From Fragum whitleyi (Eukaryota; Mollusca; Bivalvia; Cardiida; Cardiidae): a stretch of 64,000 nt of DNA. Made by a program: the position numbers and the translations under genes. The notes below the pieces were generated by a model. It was not told where the DNA came from. It did not search any database and saw only the letters and a list, made by a program, of their open reading frames with translations. Location: assembly GCA_948146395.1 (NCBI GenBank), contig OX411546.1:24840449-24904448 (forward strand), in the 5' to 3' direction. Below are positions 55,790 to 64,000 of this stretch, piece by piece (positions within the stretch are counted from its first letter, which is position 1; every line of letters starts with the position of its first letter).

Positions 55790-56671
55790 GTAAGTACATA
55801 TGTATTTCTAAAAAAATATTTAAGTATCTTAGAATTAATAAAGAAGATACGTTTATGTTATATAAGATATATCCTTAAAAATACATTTATTTTAATGTAT
55901 ATATTTTAGTAAATTCCAGTTGCTTATGTAACATGATTAGAACTACCATAATGAAATAGATTCGTAGATAATTGTATTGAAAGGGAATCTCAGAGATATT
56001 TTAAGTCTGTTCTGTTTAATTAGTTCATACTTTGATAAAAGTTGTATTTAGTTAAAATACATTATTTCAATTTTTCTATAAATGTCATTCTAATTAGGTC
56101 ATGAATTTTTTATTATTTTTCATACTATTAAAGGTGCCTCACGCAATTTTTACCCTTTTTTTTAAACAAAATTATATAACTGGTAGATATACTTTAAGAG
56201 AGGTAAGGTTTCTTTTTCACCTTAATAGTCGAAACTTGTTTTTAACTGAAAAAATGCACAAAGTAACACGTGTATTGTATTCTTAATTTATCGAGCGAGC
56301 TTCGGGTTTAAAAGAGACTATTTAAGTGTACATTGTAAATGAGCTTCACTATAGACTGTATTGATATAAAGGAAAGTTTGGGCTTTTCGTAGAGTTCCTA
56401 AGTTTTTCTTTATATAAGCTCTTTCAAAACAACCACAAACTTTATGTAAAGGTACAAAAAATTTACATAGTTATTTATGCGCTTCATGACTTACAAATAT
56501 TCTATTTCTTAATTGTTTCAGAAATCTGCCTTGAATATTCCAACTGCAAGTCTTTTTTCTAATATCGCCCACACACTGCCAATTCTATATTCATTCATTT
56601 ATTTAATGATTCCATATATATTTTGTGGGCGATTTTGAAGGCACGATTGATATGTTCAATAAATGATCCAT
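55790..56671. other. Possible intron, no feature recognised
   Basis: AT-rich; see the uncertain acceptor at 56521 above. Confidence 0.25.
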
Positions 56672-56999
56672 TACAGTTTAAATCCCTTTCAATCAGTCCA
56701 AACAAACCATTCTTAATCACTAGTTCAGCGCTCCGATTATTCATTCAAAACACTCACCAAAGCCATTTGAAAAGGCTCCGAAATTGTTCAAAACATCTTT
56801 AATCGTTCAAACGACCGACATTTCCTTCAAATCGAGAAAATCTTTCCTCAATTTTATTGGCTGGTGCTGGTTTTGAAGAGTATGGGTCCGTAAAGACACC
56901 CAACAACAAAAGTATCCATATTTTGATAAAGGGGGCAATAAAGAATGCTAATTTTGTCGAAGTTATCGAAACCGTGCATCATGTCTGTGGTTAACTGTA
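56672..56999. mobile_element. Family K MITE, copy K10 (degenerate)
   Basis: TACAGTTTAAATCCC, TTCAGCGCTCCGATTATTCA and the right end GTGGTTAACTGTA remain; the centre is decayed. Confidence 0.55.
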
Positions 57000-57171
57000 C
57001 CTAGGAAAACCTATCAAGATGGCAATGACATTGACAATAGCCTTGTACTCCTTTTTTGTAAAAAAAGAAAAAAATGAAAAGCCTTTATTCATAAAACAAT
57101 AAAGTATGTTACTTCCAAAATTAATTTGAGCCAGTGCATGAGATTTCCTGCAATTTCATATTTGTACATAG

Positions 57172-57385
57172 CAAAGACTCTGGCCATCCTGTGCATCCGC
57201 ACAGTCTGACCAGAGTCTTCACTACGCGTTAAGTAGATAGATAAGGTCTCAAACAACTTGTAAACCATTGGGTAACTTTATTTTTTATTGTGGATGAATG
57301 TCTACATTGCTCAATATTTACACTTCACGCACATTTCAAATTGTAGGATATGTCACGCACAGGCATATTTGATACTTTGTACTTA
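57172..57385 (+). repeat. Family P repeat
   Basis: AGACTCTGGCCATCCTGTGC, ATCCGCACAGTCTGACCAGA and GATATGTCACGCACAGGCAT match the order at 63664-63800 and, inverted, at 48220. The first part forms an imperfect hairpin. Confidence 0.5.
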
Positions 57386-57653
57386 TTTATGTAACCAATA
57401 TCCCCATAAACTTTTTTTGTATTTCACTGAAGGCAATCAGAATGAAAAACATTGAGAAGCTAGTTTTAAACAATCAGCAATTTCTCTCTATATCTTCACA
57501 TTTTCTACAATATTTCGCAGTCTCTTACCAATTTAAACGAAAACTGAGTTCACGTTAAAAAAAATTAGATTTCGATAAGTCTTAACTTGTTTGTTTTTGT
57601 ATAATACGGGTAAAACAGCTGATATTACAAAGTAGCGTCATTTAGTCAGCCCT

Positions 57654-57782
57654 GCGGTCAGAATGACCAAACGGTGCAAACTGTTTGCATTATATACCCA
57701 CTTTGCACATACTCTTGTGTCCAATTGGGGTATAATTTGCAAAAAGTTTGCACCGTATGTCATCCTGAACGCAGTGTAGGTT
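57654..57782. repeat. Family J hairpin repeat, copy 3 (best preserved)
   Basis: ACGGTGCAAACTGTTTGCAT then TATATACCC faces GGGGTATAATTTGC then AAAAAGTTTGCACCGT, about 30-base arms. Outer GGTCAGAATGACC and CATCCTGAACGC are also imperfectly inverted. Confidence 0.6.
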
Positions 57783-58379
57783 TTCTTAGATAACGGATAA
57801 TTATATGCATTTGCAAATTATATTTGGCCCATCACGCAAAATTCAACTAGCTGGGAATTTTGAAAAGTAGCTATCCTTGTCCGACTACGAGGAATGCACA
57901 GGGTTACCGGAGGCAAAGGTTTTCGCATTATGCCCATTTGATTTAGCATGTCTTATCATTTTACTTTTGCCGATACTTCTTCAGGTTTCCAACAAATTCT
58001 GAAGTTTTCGGATAAAAGCTGTCATTTTAGCTCGCATGTACCCCTTACTATAGAGATATAAAAGATGCTTCCAGAAATTTAGAGCCTTTTTTACTTACTT
58101 AACCTCTTACGAATAAAATAATCGTAAGTCAAAAACACAAATCGTACCTGGTGCTTTCATTCATAACTAGATTATACCTTGCAATATCTCATTGGAATCG
58201 TCTTAGAAGACGATTCCAATAAGATGATGCATGACCGAAATACCATTTTTAGTAACAACTGTAGAAGCACAAACAATGATCATAAGAGGTCATTTCTTTT
58301 TCGAATGTTTTTTTATAGAAAAAAAATCCAGTTGATCCTTTTTCACGCGATTGGTCACTAATATAGGTACATGTATGAC

Positions 58380-58700
58380 AGCGTAAGTAACAATTTTCTG
58401 GTCAGAATAATACAAGTAAATTAAAACAACCAGTCTCTTAAAGGTTCACTTATTTGTTACAATGCGCTTCGTGCCAGAAATTTGACGTCTTATTCCCAAT
58501 CCAATATTGAATTTGTAGATTATGGTTTATCAAAACCGAAACGCTATAACAAGACAAATCGGTTTTTGCTCGCACATACATCAAAGTTTGGCAATGTGAT
58601 TCCGTCGTTTAGGCGCTGGTTTCTATATAATTGAATCTTATGCAATACAAATCTCTTTTATCAAATTTCTATGATATGATAATATCTTTACTTTTTTATC
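58380..58700 (+). repeat. Local diverged duplication, copy 1
   Basis: TTTTCTGGTCAG, CCAGAAATTTGAC, TTTGTAGATTATGGTTTATC, GTCGTTTAGGCGCTGGTTTC and GCAATACAAATCTCTT recur in order at 61880-62180. Confidence 0.6.
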
Positions 58701-59113
58701 ATGCATTTATCTTATATCACATGCCCTATATCATAAAATGATATTAGACACTCTATTTTTAGAAACAATTTGCATATTCATGACCATAATCTGAATCATT
58801 TCAACTCTATTTTTTTGTTTTTAATGGTTTCGTAAAAATATAAGCGCTAAAGATTGATCACATAATAAAAAGAATAACATGTTAGTGTGGCATGGCCTCC
58901 TCATGATAAATTCTCCCAACCTCGACCCCAAAGAACATTGGTATTTTAAGGCACAACTAAATCCTTCTGTATTTATTAGATATTTAAATTGGAGAGCGAA
59001 GATCATAACTATGAATGCATTAAAGTAATTTATATGTTTCATCTGTTTATTTATTTGGTCAGTCCTTCTTAACTTCACCGTTTTTGAAAATAACGCCGAA
59101 TTTTCAAGCAAAA

Positions 59114-59560
59114 TACAGTTAACAACATCGTGAAATTTACAAGGTGAATGATTTTGGAACGATTTTGGAATGACATTGAATGAGTGTGTGGAGCGAGTTT
59201 TGAGTGAATTTAATGGGAGGTAATCCTATATCGCAAATTTTGTTCAGGATGAACAAAATAAGAGATACTGATTACCTCCCTTTAATAAAAATGTAATAAA
59301 AGTTATATTTATAAACAGCTTCCTATTCCTTAAAGAACGTATGATACGTTAACAATTCGAATTATGTCAGTGAATTCGCGATTTTTCTCTCTCAAACTTT
59401 ATTTTGAATGACGTTGTTGATTCTATTTTTTTTTCAATGGGTTTGATCGTTTGTGAGTGGTTTGAGTGAGTGATTGGAATGAATGATTGGAGTGCTGAGT
59501 GAGCGATTAAGAATGGTTTTGATTCAGGTGAATGTCAATTTCACGATGTAACGAACTGTA
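59114..59560. mobile_element. Family K MITE, copy K11 (reference copy)
   Basis: It runs from TACAGTTAACAACATCGTGA to CAATTTCACGATGTAACGAA and CTGTA, 447 bases. Subterminal regions carry GAATGA/GAGTGA-type heptamer repeats, and the centre has GGGAGGTAATCC ... GATTACCTCCC. No coding sequence. Confidence 0.85.
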
Positions 59561-59668
59561 TTTGTTACTCGTATGTCTTGGTTGATCTCTGCCAGGTCCA
59601 ATTCTTTTTACATATGCTTATTCTACGGACTTCTCAATTAATCCAGTTTTACATCACGGGTAAGGTAA

Positions 59669-60036
59669 TATAGTTAACAACATCATGATATTGACATTCA
59701 TCTCGATTAAAACCATTCCAAATCATTCGCTCAGCACTACATTCATTGTTTCCTAACACTCACTGAAACCATTCAAAAACGCTCCATACTCATTGAAAAA
59801 TATGGAATCAACAACGCCATTCAAAATATAGAAAAAATCGCGATTTCACAGACATAATTCAAATTATAAGCGTCTGATATGTTCTTAAAAAATAGGCAGC
59901 TATCTATAGAACTTCTTTGCGCATTTTATTAAAGGGGGGTAATAAATATCGCTAATTTTGTTCATCTTTACCAAAATTGCGATATTGGATCACCTCCCAT
60001 TAAATTCATTCAAAACTCACTCCACACATTCGTTTA
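59669..60036. mobile_element. Family K MITE, copy K12 (right end lost)
   Basis: It starts TATAGTTAACAACATCATGA, keeps the central hairpin (GGGGGGTAATAAATATCGCT ... GATCACCTCCC), and stops after CACTCCACACATTCGTTTAA. Confidence 0.65.
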
Positions 60037-60239
60037 AGCATGTAACATAACGCTGACATTCGGTGCATACATTGATGATGTATGAAAATAATTCAAGCAT
60101 CCAGCTGATTATACCACATTCAATTTGTAATATGAACAGCAAACGTGGTATTAATAATAAAAAAAAATTCTGAAGAGTATTCTACAACATATTTTTTCTG
60201 CGATGTAATATTTTAGAACAATTTGGACATGCAAAAGAG

Positions 60240-60715
60240 TTTGGGAATTTGCGATCTTGGGTCCAGTCATTTTCCTTTTATGGTAATTTTACATTTTACA
60301 AGTTTTTTCCTCAACGAACGGAATGTTCACTCTTGTATGCCAACAGAAACGTCCAACATCAGTACTTACAGTACTCTGATTTTAGTATAGTTGTTTTTGA
60401 TTTTCTTTTCTCACAAAGGGGTAAACGTCCACCAACAATAGAGTATCTATTTGAAACGAAGCAAATCATGGCCAGAAATTTTACGGATTTTTGCAACTCA
60501 AAATTGAACATGTAGAATACTTTATACTTATTCATATCAGTTCAACTGGGACGAAAGATTGGGCTTATAGAGTCGCTCTCGAATACCCAGACGAAATCTG
60601 TTCACGTCCACCAGATACAGCCAGTGGCTTAAACTCACTGCTACCTAGTTCTACAGCTTGGTTAACTGGGAATAGCTGTGAATTATTTCTGCCCATAAAC
60701 ACTCCGGTGACCTAA
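60240..60715. pseudogene. Unrecognised exon-like segment, strand uncertain
   Basis: On the plus strand, frames of 88 and 74 codons overlap, ending before an AATAAA at 60724. On the minus strand, 60711-60567 opens after an AG and reads VTGVFMGRNNSQLFPVNQAV then ELGSSEFKPLAVSGGREQ before a stop; this looks at least as protein-like. I cannot name a family or decide the strand. Confidence 0.3.
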
Positions 60716-60969
60716 GGGCTCGAATAAAGTGTTTTACTTTTTTGACTCACATTATATGAATCAAACAGCAAAAAGGAAAGAAATAAAATGAATATCAGAA
60801 AAGAAAAAAATGCATGGTAAAAAAATCATATCCTGCATAACATGTTCATACTTTGTAACGGATTAAATTTGTTTGATTCTGGCAATCTTTCTTAATTTCT
60901 TATCTAAGTTCTCTAACTATTAAGTGTGTAGGTTAGCAAAAGACAAACTTGAGGAAAAATTTGAAAAAT

Positions 60970-61141
60970 AAATAGAGGATAATCGTTTGTTTCAGTGTAA
61001 GATCGATTTATATTTCATTGAGTGAACAACAAAAGCTATATTTTCACGAGTGGCAGAGCCATGAGTGAAAATATAGCTTTTGTTTTTCACGAAATGAAAT
61101 ATTTATCAATCTTACACTGAAACAAACGATTATTCTATTTC
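60970..61141. repeat. Long hairpin, ~75-base arms
   Basis: ATAATCGTTTGTTTCAGTGT then AAGATCGAT ... GCTATATTTTCAC is mirrored by GTGAAAATATAGCTTTTGTT ... CAATCTTACACTGAAACAAA then CGATTAT, with a loop of about 15-20 bases at 61050. Confidence 0.8.
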
Positions 61142-61189
61142 TTTAATGCAAAAATGAGACAAAATGTGACATTTCTAGGGCATATTTTC

Positions 61190-61400
61190 TTGAAGCGCGT
61201 CATTTTGCGCGCGATTGCTATGCAACGTTCATTGTGACGTCACTTATTTCGCCCCGCATAGATGACGTCAAATAGGATGAAATGCATCAAAGCAGGATAT
61301 AAGTTTTTGATAATTTCACTGTTTTTCCGGTGAGATTATCAAGTGATAATCTACCGTTATTTCTCGATAAACCACCGAAAAGCATTAAAGAAATAAGGTT
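61190..61400 (+). repeat. Dispersed repeat with TGACGTCA motifs, copy 2
   Basis: GCTATGCAACGTTCATTGTG, ACGTCACTTATTTCG, GATGACGTCAAATAGG and CGAAAAGCATTAAAG. TGACGTCA occurs twice, about 25 bases apart. Compare 52525-52735. Confidence 0.6.
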
Positions 61401-61879
61401 ACACATGTATCAGAAATTTTAAGAAAAAGTTCTGAGGGGTAAATGCTTCTCACAGTGTCTGTATTAAATGATTCCACAAAGAAATACATGGGAATAATGT
61501 TGCATTCCAAAACTAAAAGGTTAGATCCAATGAATTTGAATGCTTTGAAATTCACTTTTTCAAAACCTGTAAATCAGGGGAATTGTTACGTAAAGTATTA
61601 GAATAAAACTTGAAAATATGAGTAAGAGAAAAATGTCTATCGCTGAACATTCTTTTGTCTTATTATTTAAATAAGATTTCCCACTACGTAAAGCAAGTAA
61701 TTGGATGCAATTAGTTACTTTCCTTAAATTTATTGTAAGTTTTTAGTACTTTGATAAGAGGCAATTAATTGTAATTCAATTGAGAGATTTTTCAATTCAA
61801 TTGTGTTAAGATAATTACTTTTTGAAATAATTGAGCCCAGGTCTGATTTCAATATGGTGTTTACTGTGTGCAGATATGA

Positions 61880-62180
61880 ATGCGTAAAGTACACATTTTC
61901 TGGTCAGCCTGATACAGGTAAATTGAAAAACAAGAGAAAGCTAACTTTTATATTTATTTGTAAGGATACACGTCATACCAGAAATTTGACACAAACGTTG
62001 CAATTTAATATTTAGTTTGTAGATTGTAGTTTATCAAAGCCAAACCCATATAACAGAACAAATTTGTTTCTACTTGTACATACTTTTAAGTTTGGGAAAA
62101 TGATTCAGTCGTTTAGGCGCTTGTTTCTGTAAAATTAAATATGTTGCAATGCAAATCTCTTCTATCAAATGTCCATTATT
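61880..62180 (+). repeat. Local diverged duplication, copy 2
   Basis: Same landmark order as 58380-58700 (TTTTCTGGTCAG, CCAGAAATTTGAC, GTCGTTTAGGCGCTTGTTTC, GCAATGCAAATCTCTT). A later shared piece lies at 58990 and 62250 (AAAGATCATAA type). Confidence 0.6.
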
Positions 62181-62388
62181 TAATATGTTAAACACTAATG
62201 TCTCTACAATTAAACTATGAAAAACAATTTTTATGTATTATTGAAATTGGAGGGCAAAGATCATAATTCAAAAAGATACTAAAAATATTGCAGGATGTTT
62301 CGGTCATAATAAGTGGGTTTTTTTTCTACTCAATGCATAAAAAATCTAGCATATTCAATCTCATTTCATGGTCATGTACATTCGGTTC

Positions 62389-62553
62389 TTAAGGTAGTGG
62401 AACCGTAATAGGTTTGCAACTTCTCAGAGGTAATGAGCTTTAACGGTGTTAACCGAGGTTTCCTAATGATTTTCATTAGGAAACCTCGGTTAACATTGTG
62501 AAATAATATGTGATCCGAAAAGTTGCGGAAATATTACGGTTCCACTACCTTAA
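62389..62553. mobile_element. TTAA-flanked hairpin MITE, GGTAGTGGAACCG type
   Basis: TTAAGGTAGTGGAACCGTAA at the left mirrors TTACGGTTCCACTACCTTAA at the right. The centre is a near-perfect hairpin, GTTAACCGAGGTTTCCTAAT, with a loop of about four bases, then its inverse. TTAA at both ends suits piggyBac or Kolobok. 165 bases. Confidence 0.8.
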
Positions 62554-62844
62554 ACGACGACTTACAGTAACGATACAATCATTTTCCTTGGCAATCGTTT
62601 AACAAAACACAATTTACTGAAAGCAGCAGGTTTCTTCATTTATAAGCAAAGAATAGTAATTATCGCGAGGGCATACACATGCATGACCCAATTCTAATTT
62701 TCTTTTTAAAAAAAAGTACTTTATCGTGTTGATTTCGTTCTATGCACAATATATTTCAATGAAAGTTTTAAAAGACTTTGGAATACAAATACACACTTGC
62801 AGAAATGGGAAGCTTTTTCCAGAATTTGGGTGCATTATTTATCA

Positions 62845-62971
62845 AAGGGAGGTAAGAAATATCGCTACTTTTGTTCACCCTGTATTCCTCTTTAAATTCA
62901 CTCAAAACTCATACATTCAGTTTCATTCCAAAATCATACACCTCGTCAATGTCACGATGATGTTAATTGTA
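62845..62971 (-). mobile_element. Family K MITE, copy K13 (end fragment)
   Basis: AGGGAGGTAAGAAATATCGC, TTTCATTCCAAAATCATACA and CGATGATGTTAATTGTA. The left half is missing. Confidence 0.6.
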
Positions 62972-62983
62972 CAAATATAATTG

Positions 62984-63020
62984 ACTTAGTGTGTATTTCC
63001 GTTTATTTTATGGTCGCTAA
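62984..63020 (-). repeat. SINE 3'-end fragment
   Basis: GTGTGTATTTCCGTTTATTT then TATGGTCGCTAACGTA matches the 3' end of the SINE in T2 (36848-36884) with few differences: a 5'-truncated copy. Confidence 0.5.
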
Positions 63021-63660
63021 CGTAAGATTTTAGGCAGCCACGCACAGTCTGTCTAAGGTCAACATTTTACAGTTTGTTCCTTTCTCTTACGAGTCTCCTT
63101 TATCTCAATCACCAAATATTGGTTGGCCTTTGTTAAATTGGCAAAGTTTAAAACTGTTAAATGAGATATAATTTAAATAAGTACGTACTTGCATGTACAT
63201 ATATGGAAATCTGAACGGTGAAACGGAACAGTTGAAGCAATGAAAACCCGCTTTGTTTGTTTATAAATAATGTTTTATTTCCAGGGCTCTACAGTCTAGT
63301 GTATTAATCTCCCATGAAAATGCCAGCTAGCGTCAGCGAATATTAGTTTTCTCCGTATAACATCCGTATTCAGAAATATTTTTACGATATTTGACCCGCA
63401 GCTGGCAAGCTAATCGAATTCAATAATTCTTCTCTTACGTTAATTTTGGATTTCATATTAAACCAGTTCCGAGTTTTGTAATGTAAGCTTGGTTTCAGAT
63501 AGTCTTTAGTGCTTGATTTGTACATAAAGTTTTGACAAATTTTCTCGTCAAATATAAAACAGAGCATAGATAACTCAATGAAATCCATAATTGTAGGTGA
63601 AGTTTGAACAAAAAATACGCAATTCTAATATGTGAATGACATTTTCCAACAATATATGCG
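63021..63660. other. No gene recognised
   Basis: A minus-strand frame of 68 codons at 63382-63588 has no recognisable feature. Confidence 0.3.
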
Positions 63661-63663
63661 TAA

Positions 63664-63800
63664 AGCAAAGTCTCTGACCAACATGTGCATCAGCACAGTC
63701 TGATCAATACTAAATAAGTTGTGCATTATTCAGTGCTGTACAATATATGTGCATCACGCACACATAAATATGTTTGAAATGTCACGCACTGGGTCATTGA
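63664..63800 (+). repeat. Family P repeat
   Basis: AAGTCTCTGACCAACATGTG, CATCAGCACAGTCTGATC and AATGTCACGCACTGGGTC. See 57172. Confidence 0.5.
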
Positions 63801-63909
63801 AGTCTTGTGTTGTTATTTTTAATGCTGCAGCCATATTTTAATCCAGTTGATCTGCATGATCTTAATGTTAAAACATTTAATTTACAGTCGAGCTCGGTTG
63901 TCTCAGTTT

Positions 63910-64000
63910 TACATATAACAACATCCTGCGATTGACAAGGTGAATGATTTCAGAATGATATTGGAATGAAATTGAATGAGTGCGATGAGTGAGTTTTGAG
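63910..64000 (+). mobile_element. Family K MITE, copy K14 (runs off the window)
   Basis: TACATATAACAACATCCTGC, GACAAGGTGAATGATTTC and GAATGAAATTGAATGAGTGC match the left end of K11. Confidence 0.65.

Noticed and set aside
63382..63588. 68-codon minus-strand frame
   Set aside because: Starts with ATG but has no recognisable domain, splice context or codon signal; chance is likely in AT-rich DNA.

Overview
This window looks like nuclear DNA of a metazoan, most likely a bivalve mollusc (inference). It is AT-rich, has GT-AG introns, and carries poly-A runs, a tRNA-headed SINE and LINE fragments. Its most abundant repeats start like AACAAGAGG... and end like GTGCTCAGGTGAGC, sequences I associate with bivalve genomes. 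There is no bacterial-style gene organisation, CRISPR array, rRNA or convincing functional tRNA.

Host-type coding content is sparse. (1) At 97-1275 (+) lie two exons of a Tc1/mariner-like transposase, split by an intron and missing the 5' part. (2) On the minus strand from 26609 to 13469 I could assemble a BEN-domain gene from six exons whose splice sites and phases all agree (561 codons). Its roughly 12 kb of intron is filled with repeats. (3) Two further well-bounded minus-strand exons (35617-35682 and 30223-30291) are in phase with each other but not with the BEN start exon. (4) A plus-strand exon at 55718-55789 encodes a signal-peptide-like segment ending at a splice donor. (5) Two broken LINE fragments occur: an endonuclease piece at 39250-39540 and a C-terminal piece with 3' end at 51661-52383.

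The rest is a layered collection of mobile DNA in two compartments. From about 1.4 to 34 kb, plus 40.1-41.5 kb, the dominant repeats share one plan: a 5' cap (AACAAGA or AACTAGA), a short hairpin, a subterminal motif, a core array of 145-165 bp units, a GACGGAC-rich stretch, a 3' hairpin remade from the subterminal motif, and an A-run. This resembles non-autonomous Helentron/'pearl'-type elements. I call the families A, B, C, D, E, F and H. They are often nested, and several copies interrupt another repeat so that the empty site can be read directly. From 36.1 kb to the end, and especially 47-64 kb, a different family (K) dominates: about 14 copies of a TA-flanked MITE with CAGTTAACAACATCG-type ends, one inserted inside another.

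A third group (T1 at 8.1-9.0 kb, T2 at 36.5-37.9 kb, T3 at 42.9-43.8 kb, and the more distant T4 at 40.35-41.17 kb) has terminal inverted repeats made of short motifs such as GGACAAAATCCCC, repeated at 14-16 or 32 bp. T1-T3 have 8-9 bp target duplications. T2 is the most striking: eight motif copies at each end with mirror-identical spacing, and a SINE with its own target duplication inside. Smaller elements include TTAA-flanked MITEs, three elements with CAG-type ends and perfect 6-bp duplications, and several palindromes.

All gene models and families here come from reading the sequence only. Names of superfamilies are inference from ends, target duplications and motifs, not from database searches.
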